This document shows, piece by piece, positions 45,204-53,780 of a DNA stretch of 64,000 bases (the stretch's first letter is position 1; every line of letters starts with the position of its first letter). A program made the position numbers and the translations under genes. This DNA is from Candidatus Tepidiaquacellales bacterium UBA2330 (GTDB taxonomy: Bacteria > Bacteroidota > Ignavibacteria > Tepidaquicellales > Tepidaquicellaceae), in the NCBI GenBank assembly GCA_002344965.1, contig DDUU01000034.1, positions 1 through 64,000 of the forward strand. The letters are read 5' to 3'. Below the pieces are notes generated by a model that saw nothing but the letters and a program-made list of their open reading frames with translations, had not been told where the DNA came from and ran no database searches.

Positions 45204-47117
45204 ATGAAGCTGCTGAAAAGTCTCGAAGAACAATTAAAGAAAATATCTAATTACATTTCCGAAAATGGTGAGCTGAAAAAATGGGTAATAATTAATAAAG
45301 CTCAGAATTTTGATGAAGAACTAATAGGTCTTCTGCTCGGCAATAAAGAGCTTAAGTCTAAATTTTTTATTAAAGTCAAAGACGCTTTAGTATTTAATCA
45401 ATCTTTGTTCATACAATTCCTCGAACAAAAAAATTATCTCAACGACAGTTACACTTCTTATAAAAAGAAAATCGGACTTAACATAGACGGCAAATATCTT
45501 AATCAGAGAAATGAAGTCTCTCTCGTCTGGCCTTATAAAGACTGTGTCCTCGAAGGCGGTCAGAGCAGGGAAGAAGATAAACGCGAGGAGATTTTCTTCA
45601 ATGAAACACTTGCGCAGGATGAGATAACGCAATTGTTTGAACCGAAAGTTCTGACGAATGCGAAAAGATATACTGCAAAAGGAGAGAAGCCGCTTGACAA
45701 GTTTACCCGCGATGCAGAGCTCAACCGCAAACGCGGACTTCCGGAAGATACCATAACAGATAATCTCATTATCAAAGGAAATAATTTACTTGCGCTGCAT
45801 TCGCTTAAAGAAGAATTCGCAGGGAAGGTGAAGCTGATTTATATTGATCCGCCGTATAATACAGGAAAGGATGGATTTAATTATAATGATAATTTTAATC
45901 ACAGCAGCTGGCTAACTTTTATGAAGAATAGATTGGAGGTTTCTCGTGAATTATTAATGAAAGAGGGTTCAATTTGGATAAACATTGATGATAGAGAAGC
46001 ACATTATTTAAAAGTGCTTGGGGATGATATTTTTGGGAGAGATAATTTTATAATAAATGTTGTTTGGCAAAAAAAATATGCCCCTCAAAATGATGCTAAA
46101 TTTTTCACTGATAATCATGACCACATTCTTGTTATTGCAAAATCCAAAACTTATTGGAAATTAAATCCTTTGAAAAGAACTGAGGAAAATAATAAACAGT
46201 ATATAAATGATGATAATGATGGAAAAGGCATATGGCGTACAGATAATATTTTAGTAAAGTCATTCACAAAAGATAGAGTATTTCCAATTGTTAACCCAAA
46301 TACTAAAAAAGAATACTTCCCTCCGAAAGGAAGATGTTGGAGATATGCTCAAAATACATTAGAGAAAATGATAACTGAGAACAGAATTTATTTTGGAAAA
46401 AACGGTAAAGGAGCTCCTCAAGTAAAAAGGTATTTAAATGAAGTTAAAGAAGGTATTACACCGCTTTCAATTTGGTTGAGAACAGATGTAGGTGATAATC
46501 AGCAAGCAAAGAATGAAATTTATGATTTTGAAAATGTGATTACTTTTTCCACGCCAAAACCCGAACGACTCATTCAAAGAATAATAAATATTGGTTCGTC
46601 GGAGAATGACATTATTTTAGATTTTTTTGCAGGCAGCGGGACAAGTGCTGCTGTTGCTCATAAAATGAACCGACAATACATTGGCATAGAGCAAATGGAT
46701 TACATAGAGGACGTTACAATTGAGAGGATGAAAAAAGTAATAAAAGGAGAGCAAGGAGGTATCAGTGAGTCAGTCAACTGGAGAGGCGGCGGAGAGTTTG
46801 TTTACTTTGAGCTGCAGAAATTCAACGAAGCATTCATAGAAAAAATAGAAACAGCAAAGGACACGAAGTCATTGCTGAAGATATGGGAAGAGATGAAGCA
46901 GAGGTCATTCTTGAATTACAATGTTGACATAAAGAAGCAGGAGGAGAGTATAGAAGAGTTTAAGAAATTATCATTAAAGCAGCAGAAGAAGCTGTTGGCA
47001 GAATTGCTTGATAAGAATCAGCTTTATGTGAATTTGTCTTCGATGGATGACAAAGATTTTAAAGTTACGGAGGAGGAGAAGAAGGTGACGAGGGATTTTT
47101 ATAAGATTAGAAAATGA
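45204..47117 (+). CDS. mod: Type III restriction-modification DNA methyltransferase (Mod)
   Basis: The 637-residue protein is an adenine-N6 methyltransferase of the beta group: the catalytic motif IDPPYNTGKDG (Asp215) precedes the SAM-binding motif DFFAGSGTSA (Asp473). The stretch between them (about 240-440) is the target-recognition region, so it decides the DNA site. The N-terminal 180 residues are typical for type III Mod. The res gene lies downstream, with a BRO-type gene between. The middle section (about 45930-46610) looks more AT-rich than the flanks, which fits exchange of the recognition domain by recombination. Length is normal for Mod. Confidence 0.92.
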   Translation: MKLLKSLEEQLKKISNYISENGELKKWVIINKAQNFDEELIGLLLGNKELKSKFFIKVKDALVFNQSLFIQFLEQKNYLNDSYTSYKKKIGLNIDGKYLNQRNEVSLVWPYKDCVLEGGQSREEDKREEIFFNETLAQDEITQLFEPKVLTNAKRYTAKGEKPLDKFTRDAELNRKRGLPEDTITDNLIIKGNNLLALHSLKEEFAGKVKLIYIDPPYNTGKDGFNYNDNFNHSSWLTFMKNRLEVSRELLMKEGSIWINIDDREAHYLKVLGDDIFGRDNFIINVVWQKKYAPQNDAKFFTDNHDHILVIAKSKTYWKLNPLKRTEENNKQYINDDNDGKGIWRTDNILVKSFTKDRVFPIVNPNTKKEYFPPKGRCWRYAQNTLEKMITENRIYFGKNGKGAPQVKRYLNEVKEGITPLSIWLRTDVGDNQQAKNEIYDFENVITFSTPKPERLIQRIINIGSSENDIILDFFAGSGTSAAVAHKMNRQYIGIEQMDYIEDVTIERMKKVIKGEQGGISESVNWRGGGEFVYFELQKFNEAFIEKIETAKDTKSLLKIWEEMKQRSFLNYNVDIKKQEESIEEFKKLSLKQQKKLLAELLDKNQLYVNLSSMDDKDFKVTEEEKKVTRDFYKIRK

Positions 47118-47181
47118 ACTGTCCTTTAAAATGGGACAGTTGAAATAAAAGAAGTGAGTTGTCCGAAATAATCGGACAACT
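47117..47181 (+). promoter_or_regulatory. Two tandem palindromes upstream of the BRO gene
   Basis: ACTGTCC/GGACAGT (47118-47140) begins right after the mod stop codon. AGTTGTCCGA/TCGGACAACT (47157-47181) follows. The two share the TGTCC core. The second recurs inside the downstream gene. They could be an operator, a terminator or a processing hairpin. Confidence 0.6.
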
Positions 47182-47222
47182 GAATTAAGCAGGTAATTTA
47201 TAAACTTTAACAAAGAAAACGT

Positions 47223-48053
47223 ATGAAAAACACAACTGCGATAAAAATATTCGAATCGAAAAAGATTCGTTCGATGTGGAATGAAGAAAAAGAGAAGTGG
47301 TATTTCTCTATTATAGATGTAATTGAAGTTTTGACAGAAACTGATCGCCCGAGAAAATATTGGAATGACTTAAAAACGAAGTTGATTGAAGAAGGAAGTG
47401 AGTTGTCCGAAAAAATCGGACAACTGAAATTGGCATCCTCAGACGGTAAACATTACAAAACAGATGTAGCCGACACTGAGCAGTTATTCCGTCTGATTCA
47501 GTCTATACCTTCGCCAAAAGCAGAGCCATTCAAACTATGGATCGCTAAAGTTGTACGGGAAAGGATAGACGAAATTTCCGATCCTGAAATCGGAATTGAC
47601 AGATTAATGGAAACTTACCTGAAAAAAGGGTATAGTAAGGAATGGATAAACCAGCGCCTGAAAAGCATTGAAGTCAGGAAGGAATTAACAGATGAATGGG
47701 AAAACCGGGGAGTTAAAAAAGGTCAGGAGTTTGCAATACTGACGGATGAGATAACAAAAGCATGGAGCGGATTTACGGTTACTCAATACAAGAAGCATAA
47801 AGATTTAAAGAAAGAGAATCTTCGGGATAACATGACGAACTTAGAGTTGGTGTTGAATATGCTTGCTGAGGCAACTACAACAGAGATAAGCAAAGAAAAG
47901 AAACCGAAAACATTTTTTGATAGCAAAGTTATTGCAAACCAAGGGGGAACCATTGCAGGCAATACGCGAAAGGAAATTGAAGCCAAGACAAGAAAGAAAG
48001 TTATAAGCAAATTATCGGCTAAGAAATTAATTGAAGAAAAATCAAAAGCATAA
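47223..48053 (+). CDS. BRO-N/antirepressor-like protein within the restriction-modification operon
   Basis: The 276-residue protein has an N-terminal BRO domain (about 5-115: KIRSMWNEEKEKWYFSIIDV, then RKYWNDLKTKL), as in phage antirepressors and baculovirus BRO proteins, which bind DNA. The C-terminal part (about 120-276) matches the conserved second half seen in bacterial BRO-N proteins (LTDEWENRGVKKGQEFAILT, ending in a Lys-rich tail). It lies between mod and res on the same strand, 12 bases ahead of res. A role as regulator of the restriction system is possible but not shown. Residues 60-69 (ELSEKIGQLK) are encoded by a DNA palindrome. Confidence 0.82.
   Translation: MKNTTAIKIFESKKIRSMWNEEKEKWYFSIIDVIEVLTETDRPRKYWNDLKTKLIEEGSELSEKIGQLKLASSDGKHYKTDVADTEQLFRLIQSIPSPKAEPFKLWIAKVVRERIDEISDPEIGIDRLMETYLKKGYSKEWINQRLKSIEVRKELTDEWENRGVKKGQEFAILTDEITKAWSGFTVTQYKKHKDLKKENLRDNMTNLELVLNMLAEATTTEISKEKKPKTFFDSKVIANQGGTIAGNTRKEIEAKTRKKVISKLSAKKLIEEKSKA
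47395..47428. repeat. Palindromic repeat inside the BRO coding sequence
   Basis: This 34-bp stretch differs at one position from the intergenic copy at 47151-47184. Its core is AGTTGTCCGA, five A, and the reverse complement (47401-47425), and it is read through in frame. Confidence 0.85.
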
Positions 48054-48064
48054 CCTGAAGACCA

Positions 48065-50623
48065 ATGGCATATCTTTATGAAAGTTTTGATACACTGACA
48101 CAGTTTGGAGCAATTCCAAACAAGCGCATTTCATTGATTGAAGATAACCTATCTCCAAAACTTCCGATCCGCGAATATCAGATAAAGGCTTTTTCGAGAT
48201 TTGATTATTTTTATAACACTGAGTTTGAAGGCAAGCAGGTCAAACCATATCACTTACTTTACAACATGGCTACCGGAAGCGGGAAAACATTAGTAATGGC
48301 AGGGTTGATGCTGTATTTATATGAGAAAGGTTACAGAAATTTTCTATTCTTTGTTAATTCCAAAAACATTATAAAAAAGACGAAGGAGAATTTTCTGAAC
48401 TCTAAGTCATTCAAATATCTTTTCAATGAAAGTTTATTCATTAACGGAGAAAAGGTAGAAGTTAAGGAAGTTGAAACATTTGATGCATCCGATGATAGAA
48501 ACATTAATATAAAGTTTACAACCATTCAGCAGCTATACACTGACTTAGAACTTACCATAAAGGAAAACAGCGTAAGTTATGAGGAGTTTGAAGACAAGAA
48601 AATCATTCTGATAGCAGATGAAGCTCATCATTTAAGTGCGTCAACCAAGAAGAAGGATAGTGAAGAGAAAGCAAAGTGGGAAGGAACGGTTATGAAAATA
48701 CTTAATCAGAACACCGAGAATGTCCTGCTTGAATTTACCGCAACATTGGATTATAAGAACAAGGAAATATCAGATAAATATGAAAACAAAGTAATTTATA
48801 AGTATGATCTTGCACATTTCAGAAACGATAAGTATTCTAAAGAAATCAGTTTGATAAGAACGTTATATAATGAGGAAGAGAGAATTTTGCAGGCTTTGAT
48901 TTTAAATCTATACAGACAGGAAATAGCAGCTTCAAATAATATTAACCTAAAGCCGGTAATTCTTTTCAAAGCTAAAAGAACAATTAAAGAGTCGGAATTA
49001 AATAAGGAGAACTTTCACAAGTTAATTGATAGGCTGACAGCATCAGAAATTGAAAACATAAAGAGAACTTCGACAATACCTGTTATAAGAAAAGCGTTTG
49101 ATTATTTTGAAAAAACCGGACATTCAAATTCAGAGATGGCAAAACGTATCAAATCAAACTTCAGATTTGAGAATTGCATAAGCGCAAACAATGATGATGA
49201 AGCGGAAATGAATCAGATACTGCTAAACACATTAGAAGACGCCGGCAATCCAATCAGAGCAGTTTTTGCGGTGATGAAGCTCAATGAAGGCTGGGACGTT
49301 CTTAACTTATTTGACATTGTGAGGTTGTATGAAGGACGAGACAGCAAAGGCAATAAAGCAGGTTCGACAACAATCTCGGAAGCGCAGCTTATTGGAAGAG
49401 GAGCAAGGTATTTTCCGTTTGAGCTTAAGAAAGGTGAAGATAAATTCAAACGCAAGTTTGATGACGATATTGAAAATGAGCTGAAGACAATTGAAGAATT
49501 ATATTATCACACTAAAGAAGACAGCAAATATATTTCCGAGCTTAAGAAAGCTTTAGTAGAGTCCGGTATTTACGATGATGAAGATAAAATGGAAATTAAA
49601 CAGCTTACATTAAAGCTAGATTTTAAGAAGACGGACTTTTACAAAAACGGGAGAGTAGTTTTTAACGAAAAGGTCGGAAAAAATTACGACAAGATAAAAT
49701 CCTTTTCTGACCTGGGAGTTAAGAAAAAGAATTTTTCATATACTCTTTCATCGGGAACAGGTGCTGCGACATCAGTTTTTGGAAAAGATACGGATGCAAA
49801 ATCATCTTCAGCCCCGGGTAAAGCAGATATAAAACTGTTAGAAATTCCTGAACATATTATAAGATATGCATTGACAAAGAATCCGTTCTATAAATTTTCA
49901 AACTTGATAAGATTTTTTCCGGCTCTGCAATCTCATAACGAATTCATAGTTAGTATGGACTATTTAGGAGGACTACAGATTACTTTCACAGGTGAAAAGT
50001 CACTGCTAAAGGAGATTTCCAATTTATATTATTTACACGCAGTTATTGGTTTGTTGGAAAATATTGAGAAGGAAATAAAATCAAATTTGACAGAGTATGA
50101 AGGATCCGAGTTTTTCAATAAGAAAATAAAAGATGTTTTCAAAGATAAGCAGATTAAAGTAGCAAAAGGAAGTGAGCGTTCTATTGGACAGGAAGAGGTT
50201 GTATCGGATAAACCATGGTATGTATTTAATGCTAATTACGGAACTACTGAAGAGAAAGCGTTTGTAGAATTGTTTTCGAGAGAATTTGATAATTTAAAAA
50301 AGAAATTTGACAATATTTTTCTGATCCGGAATGAAAGAGAAGTAAAGATAGTGGATAAGATTGGCAGGACGTTCGAGCCGGATTTTATTTTGTACTGCAG
50401 TAAAAAGAAAAGTAAGCGATTAATATATCAGGTTTTCATTGAGCCAAAAGGAATTTATTTAAAGGGAAATGATCAATGGAAAGAAGATTTTCTTATTTGT
50501 TTAAGAAAGAAGAAAAATGTCATACATATAAGGTCGGATAAATATCTTATTACCGGTGTTCCGTTTTATTCCAACAAAACTGAAAATGATTTCAGGAAAG
50601 AATTTGAAAACACATTTATTTGA
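48065..50623 (+). CDS. res: Type III restriction enzyme helicase-nuclease subunit (Res)
   Basis: The 852-residue protein is a superfamily 2 helicase with Walker A ATGSGKT at 69-75, the DEAH box at 185-188 (IADEAHH), and later motifs in NEGWDVLNLFDIVRLYEGRD and EAQLIGRGARYFPF (motif VI). A PD-(D/E)xK nuclease follows near the C-terminus: EPDFIL with Asp773, then IEPKG with Glu793 and Lys795. With Mod it should form the type III complex that cleaves near unmodified sites after ATP-driven movement. Length is slightly below the usual 900-1000. It begins 12 bases after the BRO gene. Confidence 0.92.
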   Translation: MAYLYESFDTLTQFGAIPNKRISLIEDNLSPKLPIREYQIKAFSRFDYFYNTEFEGKQVKPYHLLYNMATGSGKTLVMAGLMLYLYEKGYRNFLFFVNSKNIIKKTKENFLNSKSFKYLFNESLFINGEKVEVKEVETFDASDDRNINIKFTTIQQLYTDLELTIKENSVSYEEFEDKKIILIADEAHHLSASTKKKDSEEKAKWEGTVMKILNQNTENVLLEFTATLDYKNKEISDKYENKVIYKYDLAHFRNDKYSKEISLIRTLYNEEERILQALILNLYRQEIAASNNINLKPVILFKAKRTIKESELNKENFHKLIDRLTASEIENIKRTSTIPVIRKAFDYFEKTGHSNSEMAKRIKSNFRFENCISANNDDEAEMNQILLNTLEDAGNPIRAVFAVMKLNEGWDVLNLFDIVRLYEGRDSKGNKAGSTTISEAQLIGRGARYFPFELKKGEDKFKRKFDDDIENELKTIEELYYHTKEDSKYISELKKALVESGIYDDEDKMEIKQLTLKLDFKKTDFYKNGRVVFNEKVGKNYDKIKSFSDLGVKKKNFSYTLSSGTGAATSVFGKDTDAKSSSAPGKADIKLLEIPEHIIRYALTKNPFYKFSNLIRFFPALQSHNEFIVSMDYLGGLQITFTGEKSLLKEISNLYYLHAVIGLLENIEKEIKSNLTEYEGSEFFNKKIKDVFKDKQIKVAKGSERSIGQEEVVSDKPWYVFNANYGTTEEKAFVELFSREFDNLKKKFDNIFLIRNEREVKIVDKIGRTFEPDFILYCSKKKSKRLIYQVFIEPKGIYLKGNDQWKEDFLICLRKKKNVIHIRSDKYLITGVPFYSNKTENDFRKEFENTFI

Positions 50624-50635
50624 TAATTCAAACAG

Positions 50636-51955
50636 ATGATAAATTCAAAAAATTTTTATTTACAGCCGGATAAGCATATACAGGAATATGTTCAGAAATG
50701 TCCGTACTGCAAGCATGAAAACAAACTTCAGCTTATAACAGTTATTGATTTATCGGATACACTTCATATGAGGTATATGATTTTGAATGACGGTTTAAAT
50801 AAATTCGTTTGTATGAATTGCTTATACACTTGTGAAATGTATTTTGATATGATAATTCTGAACTCCGCTAAGAAGTATCTTTTACTTTTTTCAAAAAACC
50901 GGGAATATTTGAATAGGTGGGCAGAAAGATTCAGGTATGAACAGTATAAGGAAAAATTCAATCCTGATCTTAATTTTCTAAAAAGACCTGTAACTGTAAA
51001 TATGTGGAATGATCTGAAAGAAAAGATCAAAAATAATGACGGAATCTGGGTAGAAGGAATGTTAAAAGAACTGGAATCGATAGCGAAGAAAGACCCGCTT
51101 AAATTTTATGATTACATTCAAAGGAACAAACACTATACAGATCACAGTGAAATGAGTTTTCATATTGACAGAATAAGCAATCAATATAATTTACTTGAAC
51201 TGCTGCTAAAGAAAAAGTTTGAAGAAATAGATAAAATTACAAAGACAGAATATTCGGCTGAAGGTTTGAAAAGATTGTTTTCTATTTTAAGAGAAAGTAA
51301 CGCGGAATTAGAAGAAGCGAAAAATATTTTTAGTTTTACAGAAGAGATATTCAATAAAAATGATGCGATAATAATTGAAGATGCAAGAACAAACTTAAAT
51401 GTTTGTTTTAGAAACAACAAAATGATTAATGCTAAAAAAGAGCAAAGGATTATAAATAGTAAACTTAAAGATAAAATTGAACACATTAAGTATTACTTCT
51501 GCGTCTCTCCGGGAAGGAATAACAGAGATTATGTGGAATTCTGCGCGGTGGACAGTGAAGAGGAGTATGACTGGATTAATAATATACCGGATTTTTATTG
51601 GGTGAATATAAATGAAGAAATTTTTATTTACTTTCGAAAAATGATTAGAGAATCTGCGGATGACGACAATATTGATGTGTATTCACATAAATTCCTGAAT
51701 GCTGACGAAATTGACTATCTCTTTAACCAATTAGAAGATTTTGAAACTGCATTGGATTATTATCCTACTTTTGAAATTTTTCATAAAGTATTCGCAAAGA
51801 TTTATGGCGAAGAACATGCTAAATATATCTCCGAAGAATATTTTGAAGTTTGGCAGGAATTGAGGGACGGGATACAATTGGTTTGCCGGCAGCTTGGAGA
51901 ATACTTTTTTTTATGCAGGAAAAATAATAAATGTGTTTGGATGCTTGGAGTATGA
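50636..51955 (+). CDS. Zinc-ribbon protein linked to the restriction operon, unknown function
   Basis: The 439-residue protein begins 13 bases after the res stop, so co-transcription is likely. It has a CpXC-like zinc ribbon at the N-terminus: CPYC at 22-25 and CMNC at 59-62, with another Cys at 66. The rest is mostly helical and charged, with a coiled-coil-like stretch around 190-290. The C-terminal part is acidic and aromatic (ADEIDYLFNQLEDFETALDY). No catalytic motif was recognised. It may be an accessory gene of the restriction island or an unrelated passenger. Confidence 0.6.
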   Translation: MINSKNFYLQPDKHIQEYVQKCPYCKHENKLQLITVIDLSDTLHMRYMILNDGLNKFVCMNCLYTCEMYFDMIILNSAKKYLLLFSKNREYLNRWAERFRYEQYKEKFNPDLNFLKRPVTVNMWNDLKEKIKNNDGIWVEGMLKELESIAKKDPLKFYDYIQRNKHYTDHSEMSFHIDRISNQYNLLELLLKKKFEEIDKITKTEYSAEGLKRLFSILRESNAELEEAKNIFSFTEEIFNKNDAIIIEDARTNLNVCFRNNKMINAKKEQRIINSKLKDKIEHIKYYFCVSPGRNNRDYVEFCAVDSEEEYDWINNIPDFYWVNINEEIFIYFRKMIRESADDDNIDVYSHKFLNADEIDYLFNQLEDFETALDYYPTFEIFHKVFAKIYGEEHAKYISEEYFEVWQELRDGIQLVCRQLGEYFFLCRKNNKCVWMLGV

Positions 51956-52118
51956 ACAGAAGAATTTGATTCAATTATTAAATGTCAAAGCATAGAATTG
52001 TTTATACTTTTTTAGCCAGATACCTTAATACTGTGTTATGTTTTATTTTAAATGAACTAAAAATGATCTCAGAATAGAATTTATTAAAGCGTTTATAAGA
52101 TTAAATTATCAGGATTAT

Positions 52119-53594
52119 TTACTTCTCTAATTCAATAATTTTCGAAATAAGCCAGTCCCGCGAAGCAAGTATTTTTTCTTCCGAAATATTTTTTAAAATT
52201 AAATCAAGATCAGCTTTGTCTGTTTTAGCCGACTGCTTAATTTTGAAGATCTGTCTGTAAAATTTTAATAAATTCTTTACACCTATATACAAAATTTCTG
52301 AAGCTTCCTTTGTGTCATTTAAGAAATGATTTGTCGAATCTATAAGAGAATACGCCTGCTCAATGTAATTTAATTCATAATAAATTTTAAGCTGAAATTG
52401 TCTTACATCTAATTTAAAAATAAAAAGATTCAGTTTTATTTCAGAAAAAAACACAAGAGATTTTTCAAATTCATTTCTGTAAAAATGAAGTATAGCATTT
52501 GAAAAATTAATCATGTTTTCCCTGTGCTCAAGAGGCAGCTCCGGAGAGTATTTAAAAATAAACTTTTCAAGCCATTCAAACTCTCCGATCACAGCGGAAT
52601 TTAAAGCCATATTTCTGAAAAGCACGACATGAAATTCTTCCTCAGCACTTCTTTTATATATGCCGAGTTTCAGATTGCCGTCATTAAGTTCAAACTGCTC
52701 TTTCCGGAATTGTCCTAACTCGTTGCTAACTACCATAATCGAACAAAAAGTCAAAAGGATACTTCTCAGCACATAAAGCTCATCTTTACCAAACAATGAC
52801 ATATTCCTGCTTAGATGATCTTTAAGTTCGAAATATATTTCCTTCTTCTTTTCAGTGTTCAGTTTATGAACAAGATAATATGTATAAACATACGGATAAA
52901 ATTTATCGTTATTTTTTTTCATAACATCCAAAAGAGAATCTATATCAATGTGATTAAACAAATTATCAATCAGATTATACCGCGTTTCGAGATTATAAAT
53001 ATCAGCGAGAGTTCTTTCATCTGAATTTCTCAGGCACTTGATAAGAGCCATGACTGATATGAATTCTCCTGATGACAATGCAGATTCATAAGTATTTTTA
53101 AAATCGTCATTGTCCAGGGAGTAATCCCTGAAAACCGTTTTCAGAAAATAACTTTCAATAAAATATTCCATGCTGCCTTTATTTTTAAAATCATCTTCTT
53201 CATTTATTTTATTCAGATCTCTTTCAAACTCCTTATAAATCTTTTTTTTGCGAAGCTGATTTAAAAGATAGAATTCTTTTCTTTTTTTATCATTTGAAAA
53301 TTCAGAATAAATCAGAAATTCCTTGCAGAGCATAAACAATTCTGAGGATAAAGTTTTTATAAGATTAGATGACTTTACCTGCTCATATTTTTTCCCGTGA
53401 TAAAGAGATTTAAAAACGAATTCAAAATTTAATTTTTCATCTGAAAATTCGGGATAAAACTGCTTAAGCGTTTTAAATAACGGATTGAGATTTCTTGACC
53501 TGCTGAAATACGGAGACGCAATGAATTTTTCAAGTTCTCTCATTTCTTCGGCAGAAAACTTTTTTAGCAGATTTATTAATTTATTGTCTTTCAA
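52119..53594 (-). CDS. SP(Y/F)F-motif helical protein, paralogue C, unknown function
   Basis: The 491-residue protein is close to paralogue A over its whole length: KLINLLKKFSAEEMRELEKF, then ASPYFSRSRNL and LKQFYPEFSDE at the N-terminus, FLLNQLRKKK-type motif (YLLNQLRKKKIYKEFE) near 110-125, FHVVLFRNMALNS near 330, and WLISKIIEL at the end. It has no signal peptide, membrane segment or catalytic motif. It is divergently transcribed from the 3,150-residue gene at 53781, 186 bases apart, repeating the arrangement of paralogue A with the gene at 21130. Function unknown. Confidence 0.7.
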   Translation of the reverse strand: MKDNKLINLLKKFSAEEMRELEKFIASPYFSRSRNLNPLFKTLKQFYPEFSDEKLNFEFVFKSLYHGKKYEQVKSSNLIKTLSSELFMLCKEFLIYSEFSNDKKRKEFYLLNQLRKKKIYKEFERDLNKINEEDDFKNKGSMEYFIESYFLKTVFRDYSLDNDDFKNTYESALSSGEFISVMALIKCLRNSDERTLADIYNLETRYNLIDNLFNHIDIDSLLDVMKKNNDKFYPYVYTYYLVHKLNTEKKKEIYFELKDHLSRNMSLFGKDELYVLRSILLTFCSIMVVSNELGQFRKEQFELNDGNLKLGIYKRSAEEEFHVVLFRNMALNSAVIGEFEWLEKFIFKYSPELPLEHRENMINFSNAILHFYRNEFEKSLVFFSEIKLNLFIFKLDVRQFQLKIYYELNYIEQAYSLIDSTNHFLNDTKEASEILYIGVKNLLKFYRQIFKIKQSAKTDKADLDLILKNISEEKILASRDWLISKIIELEK

Positions 53595-53716
53595 AATTTA
53601 AAAAGTTACTCCTGTCTGTAATTTTTGAAACAATAAAATTGCGATAATAGCTAAAAAATGCAACATTATTCAAAATTCATCTGAATTGATATGTTATTAT
53701 TAACATAAAATCTCAT

Positions 53717-53745
53717 TTGGTAATACTTTTGTTTATGATATTTTG
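53717..53745 (+). promoter_or_regulatory. Probable promoter of the 3,150-aa gene
   Basis: TTG at 53717-53719 and TATTTTG at 53739-53745 (one base short of the TAnnTTTG box), 19 bases apart. The block TTTTGTAT...TTACGGGG-N6-ATG downstream is shared with the gene at 21130. Confidence 0.45.
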
Positions 53746-53780
53746 TATGAAATTTATTAAATCAAATTACGGGGGTAATC

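Noticed and set aside
47223..48053. Prophage remnant indicated by the BRO-N gene
   Set aside because: No phage structural, integrase or lysis gene is nearby; the gene sits tightly inside the restriction operon.
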